Virus record (IMG/VR): IMGVR_UViG_3300020472_000131
Span: 1-28,283 of that record
Origin: a virus
DNA length: 28,283 bases
Direction: 5' to 3' (one strand)
The notes beneath the pieces are model-generated. The model did no database searches. It was not told where the DNA came from and worked only from the letters and a program-made list of their open reading frames with translations. A program made the translations under genes and the position numbers. Shown piece by piece: positions 21,298 to 28,162 of this stretch (position 1 is its first letter; each line of letters begins with the position of its first letter).

Positions 21298-22542
21298 ATG
21301 CCTAAAAAACCAAAACTTTTATGGATTGGTGACATCGTTGCTAAGACAGGCTTCGCTCGTGTAACAGAAAACGTTCTTCCTACATTATCTAAAAAGTTTG
21401 ATATTACCGTTTTAGGAAATAATTGGTGGGGTGATCCAACACCGTTGCAGAAGAAATATAAAATGTATCCTTCTTCAAATCGGTTTCAAACAGCTCCTTT
21501 TGGAGAACAACGTATAAGAGAAATTGTCCAAATAGAAAAACCAGATTTAGTTTTTACCATTAATGACATGTGGATCATTAATGCTCAATACAATGAAATT
21601 AAAGATTTTCATAAAGATGGAAAATTTAAATTTGTTGGATACGCTCCAATGGATTCATATGGTTGGACAGGTTGCTTATCAGATACTGCTAACGATTGGG
21701 ATGGCATAGTTTCTTATACTCAATTTGGTGCAAAAGAATTTATACAAGGAGGTATTACAAAACCGATTGCTGTCATTCCACATGGCGTAACACCAGGGCA
21801 ATTCTATCCTCTTGATAAAAAAGAATGTAGAAAAAAATTAAATTTAAAAGAAGATATTTTTATTGTCTTTAATGGAAATAGAAATCAATTCCGTAAACGT
21901 ATTGATATAACAATCGCTGCCTTCGCTAAATTCGCAAAAGATAAACCTGATACCCAACTTTATTTACATATGGGTAAAAAAGATCAAGGCTGGGACATTA
22001 TGCATCTCTTTGATAGAGATATGAAACGTCAAGGCTTAGATCCAAATAATAGAATTATTTTGACAGCAGATATGGATGCTCCTCCAAATGTTGAGGTTGA
22101 TATGTTAAATACAATTTATAATTGTGCAGATATAGGAATTAATACATGTAAAGGAGAAGGATGGGGTTTAGTTAATTTTGAACATGCAGCTTGTGGCGTA
22201 GCTCAAATTGTTCCAGGGCATACTTCATGTAAAGAAATCTTTGAAGGTTACGCACCTTTAATCCGTTGTGATCACATGGATACAGATACTAATTTCAATC
22301 GTGAAATGCCTTGTCCTTCTACTGATCATTTAGTTGAATTAATGGATAACTTATATAAGGATCGTAAAAAATTAGATGCTGTAGGTGAACTTTGTCAGAC
22401 AAGAGTTTTATCTAAAGAATTTGAATGGACTCATATTGCTCAACAATTCTCTGGTGTATTTGAAGATGTATTAAATGATGTGGATCATTCTATAGAACCA
22501 CCCAAAAAAAAGAAAAGAAGAAAAAAGAGAAGAGAGATATAA
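21298..22542 (+). CDS. GT4-like glycosyltransferase
   Basis: This encodes 414 aa with a GT-B fold. N-terminal LLWIGDIVAKTGFARVTENVL (7-27) acceptor-side domain; IVFNGNRNQFRKRIDITI at about 193-210 (start of the nucleotide-sugar domain); KGEGWGLVNFEHAACG with E287-x7-E295, the EX7E motif. These are family 4 retaining glycosyltransferase marks. The C-terminal tail is a run of Lys/Arg (PPKKKKRRKKRREI), an odd basic end. Substrate unknown: could modify host surface sugars, phage virion or DNA. The ATG follows an AT-rich 57-nt gap; no SD. Confidence 0.85.
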   Translation: MPKKPKLLWIGDIVAKTGFARVTENVLPTLSKKFDITVLGNNWWGDPTPLQKKYKMYPSSNRFQTAPFGEQRIREIVQIEKPDLVFTINDMWIINAQYNEIKDFHKDGKFKFVGYAPMDSYGWTGCLSDTANDWDGIVSYTQFGAKEFIQGGITKPIAVIPHGVTPGQFYPLDKKECRKKLNLKEDIFIVFNGNRNQFRKRIDITIAAFAKFAKDKPDTQLYLHMGKKDQGWDIMHLFDRDMKRQGLDPNNRIILTADMDAPPNVEVDMLNTIYNCADIGINTCKGEGWGLVNFEHAACGVAQIVPGHTSCKEIFEGYAPLIRCDHMDTDTNFNREMPCPSTDHLVELMDNLYKDRKKLDAVGELCQTRVLSKEFEWTHIAQQFSGVFEDVLNDVDHSIEPPKKKKRRKKRREI

Positions 22543-22545
22543 ACC

Positions 22546-22893
22546 ATGGAAAAATTTAATTTTAGACCTTGGGGCTGGTGGAAAAATTTTTTAAAAGGTC
22601 CTCAGTTCTTAGGTAAAGTTATCCATGTTAAAAAAAATGAACAGTTAAGTCTTCAAAGACATAAACATAGAAATGAAACATGGATTATTGCTGATGGAGA
22701 AGGTGAAATCTTTGTTCAAGGCATCTGGCAAAAAGCTAGACAAGGAAAATGTGTACATATTCCTGTCAATGGTATTCATCGAGTAAAAGCAGGAAAAAAA
22801 GATTTAGTTCTTATAGAGCTGCAATTTGGGGAAAAAATTTCTGAAGACGATATTGAACGATTAGAAGATGATTATGGACGAATAAAAAAATGA
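22546..22893 (+). CDS. cupin of mannose-6-phosphate isomerase type II
   Basis: This encodes 115 aa, a single cupin: FRPWGWW start, metal-binding H39-x-H41-x2-E44 (RHKHRNETWIIADGEG) and second motif with H78 (IPVNGIHRV), ending LVLIELQFGEKISEDDIERLEDDYGR. This matches the C-terminal phosphomannose isomerase domain of ManC/mannose-1-phosphate guanylyltransferases, here freestanding. Would isomerise sugar phosphates or bind sugars; paired with the glycosyltransferase 3 nt upstream in a likely sugar-modification unit. Lacks the nucleotidyltransferase domain of full ManC. Confidence 0.8.
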   Translation: MEKFNFRPWGWWKNFLKGPQFLGKVIHVKKNEQLSLQRHKHRNETWIIADGEGEIFVQGIWQKARQGKCVHIPVNGIHRVKAGKKDLVLIELQFGEKISEDDIERLEDDYGRIKK

Positions 22894-23042
22894 ACTGTTA
22901 TTACTGTCATACCGAATTGATATGGGGAAGTGATTCTAATTGTGAACATTTAGAAGAATTTGATTATATATCTTTTCTTACTTGTCCCAAATGTGAATCA
23001 GAAGTAGAAGTTTATCATAAAAAAAATGACATAGAAACATAG
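22890..23042 (+). CDS. 50-aa zinc-ribbon protein
   Basis: This encodes 50 aa: CYYCHTELIWGSDSNCEHLEE, then LTCPKCESEVEVYH. CxxC pairs at 3-6 and 33-36 form a four-cysteine zinc ribbon. The 'NCYxC-x-TELIWG ... LxCPKC' layout is what I recall from small cyanophage proteins of unknown function. Starts via ATGA overlap with the cupin gene. Confidence 0.68.
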   Translation: MNCYYCHTELIWGSDSNCEHLEEFDYISFLTCPKCESEVEVYHKKNDIET

Positions 23043-23082
23043 AATAAGATATTTTTTTCTTAGGCGTAAATTAAATTACACT

Positions 23083-23124
23083 TTTATTCTGATTCTCATG
23101 AGTCTTATAAAAACACAGAATAAA
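23083..23124. repeat. 9-bp inverted repeat in the 142-nt gap
   Basis: TTTATTCTG (23083-23091) and CAGAATAAA (23116-23124) are perfect complements separated by 24 nt. The gap 23043-23184 is otherwise AT-rich with no gene seen on either strand. Could be a weak terminator or a protein-binding site. Confidence 0.3.
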
Positions 23125-23184
23125 TATGTAATTTAACTATAGACATAAGAAATATTTATCCTATTCTAGGTTTTTGTGACACTA

Positions 23185-23508
23185 ATGCCTCGTAATTATA
23201 AAAAAATGCCAAAACTTTGGAGATTAAAAGAACTATTTAAAATTTCTGAAGAATATCCAACAGGATTAGAGTGGCTTATAAATAAAGCAGGATATAAAAA
23301 AGGAGATTGTGCGGGAAAAATAAACACATCCAATGGGTATTATTTTGTCTCCATTGATAATGAAAGCTATATGGCTCATCGTATTGTTTATTATTTACGT
23401 ACTGAAAAATGCCCAGATAACTATAGTGTTATCCATTCGTTTTCTAATAAACTAAAAGATAACAGACTTGAATTAAAACCTGCTTTTTATAATTATGTCA
23501 AAAATTGA
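23185..23508 (+). CDS. HNH-like protein, degenerate
   Basis: This encodes 107 aa from ATG 23185 (a GTG at 23176 is possible). The arrangement GYYFVSIDNESYMAHRIVYYLRT followed by VIHSFSNKLKDNRLEL follows the HNH_3 homing-endonuclease pattern (RxxyxxxxxG ... hDHxdgnklnNrxeNL), but the usual D of the DH pair is I, and the third Asn is altered, so activity is doubtful. Similar degenerate copies occur in cyanophages from memory. Its last 14 nt overlap the next gene. Confidence 0.6.
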   Translation: MPRNYKKMPKLWRLKELFKISEEYPTGLEWLINKAGYKKGDCAGKINTSNGYYFVSIDNESYMAHRIVYYLRTEKCPDNYSVIHSFSNKLKDNRLELKPAFYNYVKN

Positions 23509-24178
23509 TCAACTTATTGAACTATCTTCTGCTCCTGATAACTTTCGCTATGTCTATAAAATAGATGATCTAACTTCAGATGAGCTTGAAAAAGAAGGAT
23601 ACTACATTGGTTTCCCATGTGTACATAATCATGTAATCAGAGATAAAACAAATCACTGGTGCTATCACTGTGCAGTAAAAATACAATCTAATATTTGTGG
23701 TTTTGATATTAATTATTTACATAGTGATTACAAAACTAAATACCACAGATTATGGGCACATATAAAAAAGACCGATCCAAGTGAATGTTGGGAAGCTTCT
23801 CTTCCAGGAAAAAGAGGTCCTCATCGAGTTTGTTTTCCTTCTTATCGTTCACAATATAGTTGTCAAAAAGCTGAAAACTTAACTGCTCATAAAGCTATTT
23901 ATCAATGTGCATGGGGAGATATTGGTTCAATGTTTGTTACACGTTTATGTTCTAATCCTTGGTGTTTAAATCCTTTACATATGACATCCAGATGGAATAG
24001 AAGAACTTATCCAAAAAAAATAGAACCTTTCGTTTTGGATTTTGATGCACCAAAACTAATGAGAATAAATAAAGCTAAATTATTAAACCGAGAACAAGAA
24101 GTCATTAAAGAAGATTATAAAAATACAATCGAACACCCTTTATCTGTCAAAGATGCTCCCGATTATGATGAAGGATAG
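23495..24178 (+). CDS. HNH-type nuclease-like protein with zinc knuckles
   Basis: This encodes 227 aa. N-terminal knuckle C42 with H44/H46 (PCVHNHV) and CYHC (56-59); C-terminal LCSNPWCLNPLHMTSRWNR (about 150-168), the CxNPxCxNPxHL signature of HNH endonucleases where the His and Asn form the active site. The middle has KSCQKAENLTAHKAIYQCAWG-like text. The protein closely resembles cyanophage HNH-like gene products that I know by memory. May cut DNA or act in virion assembly; untested. ORF begins inside the preceding gene. Confidence 0.65.
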   Translation: MSKIDQLIELSSAPDNFRYVYKIDDLTSDELEKEGYYIGFPCVHNHVIRDKTNHWCYHCAVKIQSNICGFDINYLHSDYKTKYHRLWAHIKKTDPSECWEASLPGKRGPHRVCFPSYRSQYSCQKAENLTAHKAIYQCAWGDIGSMFVTRLCSNPWCLNPLHMTSRWNRRTYPKKIEPFVLDFDAPKLMRINKAKLLNREQEVIKEDYKNTIEHPLSVKDAPDYDEG

Positions 24179-24195
24179 AATAATGTTTTATAATA

Positions 24196-24918
24196 ATGTC
24201 TCGTAATCAGACAACACAAAGACAAAGAACAGCTGCAGATCCTTTATTACTTGGTGATTTTGACGAAACATCTATACGTTATTTAACTGGTAAATTAGGT
24301 CCAACCAATAGAGTTTCATCTGGTGGATATGGTGGAGGTACTTATAACCATTGGTTTAAAATTAAAATTAAAACAGAAGCCTGGATAATATTAACTAAAG
24401 GAGGTGGTTGGGAAAAATGGTTTACAGTTTCAGCGTATGATTTAAATAAAAATCCTATTGAAGGAAGAGCTATTTTTGATGAAGACAGTATACAAACAAG
24501 ATCTAATGATGAAATTTATACTCCATATACTGGTACGATAATGGCATCTAGATCAAATCTATATAATAATTTTGATGCTAGGAGATTAGATAAAGGAGAT
24601 TCAAGATATTTTCCTTTAAAAATTGGTGAATATTTAATTTGTGTTTCCAGTACATTAAATACTCCTTTTGATTATGCTGTAGGTATAGTTATAGAAATGG
24701 CAGATCCATTTCCTGTTCTACTTACTGAAGATTATGATCGTTTAATTTTGGAAAATACTCCTGATCAAGATGATATTATTTGTGATACAACTCCTAATTA
24801 CACTGGAGCTGAAGATCATGAGCATTCATTAACTGAATGGCAAACAGCTTGGAATAGAGAAAGACAATCGTATGAAAAATTTCCAGATGTTCTTATTCCT
24901 TTAACTACCAAACCTTAA
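24196..24918 (+). CDS. probable structural protein of cyanophage type
   Basis: This encodes 240 aa. Beta-rich: GGYGGGTYNHWFKIKI, AWIILTKGGGWEKWFTV, NPIEGRAIFD, and SLYNNFDARRLDKGD. The order 'TYNHWFxI ... WIIxTKGG ... VSAYDLNxNPIEGR' is one that I associate with T4-like cyanophage proteins of unknown (possibly virion) function. The first 20 residues are a polar tail (SRNQTTQRQRTAADPLL), a processing-type N-terminus. C-terminal 40 residues are acidic. No signal peptide. Confidence 0.6.
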   Translation: MSRNQTTQRQRTAADPLLLGDFDETSIRYLTGKLGPTNRVSSGGYGGGTYNHWFKIKIKTEAWIILTKGGGWEKWFTVSAYDLNKNPIEGRAIFDEDSIQTRSNDEIYTPYTGTIMASRSNLYNNFDARRLDKGDSRYFPLKIGEYLICVSSTLNTPFDYAVGIVIEMADPFPVLLTEDYDRLILENTPDQDDIICDTTPNYTGAEDHEHSLTEWQTAWNRERQSYEKFPDVLIPLTTKP

Positions 24919-24927
24919 ATAATAACT

Positions 24928-25074
24928 ATGGACTCTAATCTTTATACAAAAATTTTAGATGATCAATATGAAAAAGGTAAACAAAATCTTTTAAATAAAA
25001 ATTTACCTTTAAAATTTAAATTAGAATGTGAGAAAATTCCTTATCTACAACAATGTAAACTTTATGACTGTTAA
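24928..25074 (+). CDS. 48-aa hypothetical protein
   Basis: This encodes 48 aa: NLYTKILDDQYEKGKQNLLNK helix, basic middle, then CEKIPYLQQCKLYDC with three cysteines at the end. Family not recognised. It ends 11 nt inside the next overlapping ORF. Confidence 0.5.
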   Translation: MDSNLYTKILDDQYEKGKQNLLNKNLPLKFKLECEKIPYLQQCKLYDC

Positions 25075-25294
25075 CAATAATGACAATAAGATTCTATCGC
25101 AACAAGAAATTAGCGACGACACGTATTGGCAAACATATTTTGAAAGTGAGACTATTCCCTTGGATGTATACTTCCGACGGTTGCGTGTGGTTAGCAAGCA
25201 TGGCGATCAGCAAGAGCAATCGACAACTCAACGATTGGACAGCACAAAAGAAAAACAAAAGAGTAAGAAGTTTGAATTCATCTATGACAGGTAG
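25064..25294 (+). CDS. overlapping ORF A (76 aa)
   Basis: ATG 25064, 76 aa: a polar, acidic start (NNNDNKILSQQEISDDTYW), an aromatic centre (TYFESETIPLDVYFRRLRVV) and a charged end. From 25080 to its stop it shares all bases with ORF B (25080-25505) in another frame. The stretch has clearly more G and C, with C/G at many third positions, than surrounding DNA, as expected if both frames are used. No family recognised. Confidence 0.42.
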   Translation: MTVNNNDNKILSQQEISDDTYWQTYFESETIPLDVYFRRLRVVSKHGDQQEQSTTQRLDSTKEKQKSKKFEFIYDR

Positions 25295-25505
25295 ATATGG
25301 AATGGGTCCTCAATTAAAAGCTATCCATAAAGTAAGAGAATGGATGAAAGAAATACCAATAGGAGATTCAATTACTTTAAGATGTGAAGCCGTCTTAGAT
25401 GATAAACAATTTAAAGTATGGAAAAAATGGTTCTTAAAAAATGAAAGTAAAGAATGGACTTTTTCAGAAAAACATAAAGCTTTCTTTTTTTATAGAGCAG
25501 AGTAA
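25080..25505 (+). CDS. overlapping ORF B, hypothetical basic protein
   Basis: This encodes 141 aa. First 70 residues basic (RFYRNKKLATTRIGKHIL; KKNKRVRSLNSSM), then a conserved-looking part GRYGMGPQLKAIHKVREWM and DKQFKVWKKWFLKNES. I recall proteins with 'KQFxVWKKWF' ends in cyanophages. N-terminal 72 codons overlap ORF A; the rest is alone and clearly coding, so B is the safer gene of the pair. An internal ATG at codon 69 (TGRYGMG) is an alternative start that would remove the overlap. Confidence 0.6.
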   Translation: MTIRFYRNKKLATTRIGKHILKVRLFPWMYTSDGCVWLASMAISKSNRQLNDWTAQKKNKRVRSLNSSMTGRYGMGPQLKAIHKVREWMKEIPIGDSITLRCEAVLDDKQFKVWKKWFLKNESKEWTFSEKHKAFFFYRAE

Positions 25506-25534
25506 AATAAAAAAGTTATATAATCTTTAAAACA

Positions 25535-25705
25535 ATGGTTGCCTTGATTCGTCCTTTATTATTTAAATTTGTTAATACTCCTCAAGTTAAACAATTAATT
25601 ATTGATTTATTAACAAAGTTAGCAGCTTCTACTGATAATACCGTAGATGATAAGGCAGTTATTTTTATTAAAAACGGTTTGTTTCCAGGATCTAAATCTA
25701 AGTAG
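25535..25705 (+). CDS. 56-aa protein
   Basis: This encodes 56 aa: a hydrophobic front (ALIRPLLFKFVNTPQVKQLIIDLLTKL), then STDNTVDDKAVIFIKNGLFPG. The layout 'IRPLLxxFxNTPxVKQLIxDLLxKLAxSTDNxVDDKAV' resembles small cyanophage proteins from memory. TATAAT lies at 25519, but no -35. Its end overlaps the convergent gene by 8 nt. Confidence 0.58.
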   Translation: MVALIRPLLFKFVNTPQVKQLIIDLLTKLAASTDNTVDDKAVIFIKNGLFPGSKSK

Positions 25706-25853
25706 CAGTAAACCACCAAACTGCGCCTTTTTTGTCTTCTATATGATGACGTAAATTCATTGCCTCATTCTTATTTAGAGTGAGGCATTCTCTATGTCCA
25801 TGTAACTCATAGCACATGTTTACAGTTATATTTTGATTTCTATTAAATGTCAT
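25698..25853 (-). CDS. 51-aa minus-strand protein
   Basis: A minus-strand ORF that occupies nearly all of the 184-nt gap. Sequence: TFNRNQNITVNMCYELHGHREC, then LTLNKNEAMNLRHHIEDKKGAVWWF. The 'LTxxEAxxLRxxIxDxxGxVWW' end is a pattern I recall from small cyanophage proteins. No SD. Convergent with the 25535 gene and divergent from the 25890 gene. Confidence 0.55.
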   Translation of the reverse strand: MTFNRNQNITVNMCYELHGHRECLTLNKNEAMNLRHHIEDKKGAVWWFTAT

Positions 25854-25889
25854 AATCTTATACTAAACAACAGAATATAATTATTACAA

Positions 25890-26357
25890 ATGGTAGAGAA
25901 GAAAAGTGCGGAAATCCTAGAAGAAAAAAAGGATGATAAGAAAGCTGATAAAAAAAATCCTCTTCAAAAACTAAAAGAAAATTTTGATGACAAAGAAGAA
26001 CAAGCCAATGCTATTACTACACTGATAAAAATTGTAGTTCTTGGGTGGTCGGGTGCAATCTTAACTTTAAATTACGTTTCTATCCCAGGAATACCACAGC
26101 AAAAAATAGATCCAACTTTCATAGCTTCAGTTTTTACAGGGGTTTTAGCTAGTTTTAATATTGCTACAGCTTCTAAAAAAGGCGATGGAACTATGAAAAT
26201 GAATGGTGATAATAATGGTCAAATTACTAAAAAAGACATGGAAGCAATGATTGCAAAAGCTGCATCAACTGCTGCTGTGCAAACTGTAAGAATTGAACAA
26301 GCTCCTTTAGTAATTAAGGCAGAAACACCTAGTAAAGATTCTAAGTACCAGATGTAA
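25890..26357 (+). CDS. two-helix membrane protein, holin-like topology
   Basis: This encodes 155 aa. Charged N-terminal 40 residues (Lys/Asp/Glu), transmembrane helix 1 about 41-62 (TTLIKIVVLGWSGAILTLN), a short loop with SIPGIPQQKIDPT, helix 2 about 76-93 (FIASVFTGVLASFN), then a basic/amphipathic tail with TVRIEQAPLVIKAE. Two helices, charged N-terminus and polar tail fit the class II holin pattern, and similar cyanophage proteins exist from memory, but a holin role is inference. No endolysin was seen nearby. Confidence 0.55.
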   Translation: MVEKKSAEILEEKKDDKKADKKNPLQKLKENFDDKEEQANAITTLIKIVVLGWSGAILTLNYVSIPGIPQQKIDPTFIASVFTGVLASFNIATASKKGDGTMKMNGDNNGQITKKDMEAMIAKAASTAAVQTVRIEQAPLVIKAETPSKDSKYQM

Positions 26358-26390
26358 AATTAAAAAGGAAATAACTAAGGAGGTTTATTC

Positions 26391-26531
26391 ATGAACAGTC
26401 CACTTTATATTCCTAATTGGCAGTATCATTCTAAGAAAGATATAACACTTGATTTTGTAAAGAAAGAAAATATGCTTCGTAGAGCTTTACATCGTGGAAA
26501 GACAATAATTAAAAAGATAAGACGAATGTAG
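26391..26531 (+). CDS. 46-aa hypothetical basic protein
   Basis: Strong SD AAGGAGG (26377-26383), 7 nt before ATG. 46 aa: NSPLYIPNWQYHSKKDITL, then a basic helix FVKKENMLRRALHRGK and KIIRRM-like end. Family not recognised. The SD supports it more than its length would. Confidence 0.6.
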   Translation: MNSPLYIPNWQYHSKKDITLDFVKKENMLRRALHRGKTIIKKIRRM

Positions 26532-26564
26532 TTGTTATTGTGAACAAGGTATATCTTTGTTTAA

Positions 26565-26729
26565 ATGATTAAACACTATACGATTGGTTATTTTGATGAT
26601 CAACAAAGACATCAAGATACATATGTTGATGCTGAAAATTGTTGGGAAGCAAAAAATAATGCTGAAAATAATAGTTCTTATTTACAAGAGCATCCACATT
26701 CAATAGATTATATATTATTAGATGATTAA
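26565..26729 (+). CDS. 54-aa hypothetical protein
   Basis: This encodes 54 aa: KHYTIGYFDDQQRHQDTYVD, then AENCWEAKNNAENNSSYLQEHPHSIDYILL. The beta-then-helix form with a 'DAxxxxEAxxxA ... YLxxHPHxID' ending matches small cyanophage proteins that I recall. Function unknown. Followed 8 nt later by the cytidylyltransferase-like gene. Confidence 0.58.
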   Translation: MIKHYTIGYFDDQQRHQDTYVDAENCWEAKNNAENNSSYLQEHPHSIDYILLDD

Positions 26730-26737
26730 AATTTCAA

Positions 26738-27202
26738 ATGTTCTTCGATTCAATTTCTCTTGTAACAGGTGGATTCGATCCGATTCATAGTGGTCATATT
26801 AAATATTTTAAAGAAGCAAAAGAATTATCTGACTGTTTAGTTGTTGGGTTGAATAGTGACGCTTGGTTAACAAATAAAAAGAAACAATGTTTTCAAAATT
26901 GGAATGAACGAGCCAATATTGTTAAACATCTAGATATGGTCAATATTGTTATTGATTGGGATGATTATGATAACTCAGCATGTGGTGCAATTCAAAAATG
27001 TTTAACCTTAACAAATAAAATATATTTTGCAAATGGAGGAGATAGAACATCAGAAAATACTCCTGAAATTAAACGCTATGGCTTAGATCCTAGAGTTAAT
27101 TTTGTATGGTCTGTTGGAGGTAATAATAAAATTAATAGTAGTTCTTGGATATTAGATAAGTATTTTAAAGATAGAGAATTAATAATGGATGATAGACTTT
27201 AA
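26738..27202 (+). CDS. cytidylyltransferase-like nucleotidyltransferase
   Basis: This encodes 154 aa. Rossmann-type nucleotidyltransferase: GGFDPIHSGHIKYFKEAK with HSGH (the HxGH motif, residues 17-20), VVGLNSDAWLTNKK near 35-48, NGGDRT near 99-104, and NNKINSSSWILDKY near 128-141 (ISSS/T-type motif). This is the glycerol-3-phosphate cytidylyltransferase / HldE C-terminal / adenylyltransferase fold; it joins a nucleotide to a sugar or polyol phosphate. With the glycosyltransferase and cupin it could make an activated sugar, inferred. Motifs complete. Confidence 0.84.
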   Translation: MFFDSISLVTGGFDPIHSGHIKYFKEAKELSDCLVVGLNSDAWLTNKKKQCFQNWNERANIVKHLDMVNIVIDWDDYDNSACGAIQKCLTLTNKIYFANGGDRTSENTPEIKRYGLDPRVNFVWSVGGNNKINSSSWILDKYFKDRELIMDDRL

Positions 27203-27225
27203 ATATCTAATATCAGAAATTTAAA

Positions 27226-27732
27226 ATGTTGAAATTTTTAACATTTTTAATATTATTATTTGTTCCTATTTCTGTAAAAGCAGATCTAGTACATCGTTTA
27301 TCTACATCAACTCAACTTAGTGTGAACGGTGCAGCAACAGTTAGCGAAAGAATTGGCTCAACATACGTTGTAAGCGGAAGTAATATTAAAGTCACAGACG
27401 ATGGATCTTTTGGTGGATTAACTGCGGGTTCAGCTACAGCAGCACCAACAATGACATCAGGTACTTACGAAGTAGATAATGAAGGCGAGGCATTCTCATT
27501 CAGTGAGTCATGGACCCAGGGGGACGGAATCGCAGCAATTGGATCAGGTGTAGAACTAACAGATGGTGAAGTTACAAATATGCCAGCGTATGGAACAGTT
27601 ACTACACAAGCTGCTGGATCCGTTGGTGATTTGGCAGGTACTATAAATTCCCAGGGGGAAATTGAATTAACTGCTGGTGGAGTTGGTACTCAGGCTCTAG
27701 GACAATTCGTTAGTGAAATAACTATAGAATAA
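27226..27732 (+). CDS. secreted beta-rich protein of cyanophage type
   Basis: This encodes 168 aa. Signal peptide MLKFLTFLILLFVPISVKA (1-19; cleavage likely after A19). Mature part is Gly/Ser/Thr/Ala-rich, with STQLSVNGAATVSER, GSTYVVSGSNIKV and GGLTAGSATAAPTM, then a FSFSESWTQGDG region. Resembles exported proteins that I know from T4-like cyanophages; function unknown. Base use is more G+C-rich than neighbours in 27300-27700; CCCAGGGGG occurs twice (27517-27525, 27651-27659), both coding for a 'QG' step, suggesting recent exchange with another phage lineage. Confidence 0.62.
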   Translation: MLKFLTFLILLFVPISVKADLVHRLSTSTQLSVNGAATVSERIGSTYVVSGSNIKVTDDGSFGGLTAGSATAAPTMTSGTYEVDNEGEAFSFSESWTQGDGIAAIGSGVELTDGEVTNMPAYGTVTTQAAGSVGDLAGTINSQGEIELTAGGVGTQALGQFVSEITIE

Positions 27733-27736
27733 AATT

Positions 27737-28162
27737 ATGAAACGGCTTTTATTGCTGTTTTTATTATGGCCAACGTCTGTATATTCAGTTCCCGTCACGC
27801 CAAATTTTCAAAGTGGTAGCATGACATCCCATACAGAGACTACTTCTAAAGTTTCTGAGGTGATATCGGTAATTGAATATCAGAGTGGGTGGCAAATGAC
27901 ATTAACAGGGAATAATATAACTACAGATGCAGAAACTTTAATTCCATCAGCTACTAATGTTACAAATACTGTTAATAATGTTACTTCAACATGGACAGGT
28001 TTGAATCCAAATAATTTACCTGATTTTCGAATAAAGGATGATACAAAAGCATGGCAATTTACTTCAACACTATCTCAACCAGGTTTAAAATCCCATACGG
28101 TTATAACAAGAACTCAAGAAATAACTTCAGTCACCGACACGGTTTCCACCTTCAGTCAGTAA
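27737..28162 (+). CDS. secreted protein
   Basis: This encodes 141 aa. Signal peptide MKRLLLLFLLWPTSVYS (cleavage about 17). Mature part has the Ser/Thr/Asn-rich beta pattern of the preceding protein, with VISVIEYQSGWQMTLTGNNI, TNVTNTVNNVTSTWTGLNP and SHTVITRTQEITSVTDTV. No family named. Third in the row is the secreted protein starting near 28051. Together with it and the preceding gene it forms an exported-protein cassette that I recall from cyanophages, where the three genes lie together. Confidence 0.6.
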   Translation: MKRLLLLFLLWPTSVYSVPVTPNFQSGSMTSHTETTSKVSEVISVIEYQSGWQMTLTGNNITTDAETLIPSATNVTNTVNNVTSTWTGLNPNNLPDFRIKDDTKAWQFTSTLSQPGLKSHTVITRTQEITSVTDTVSTFSQ

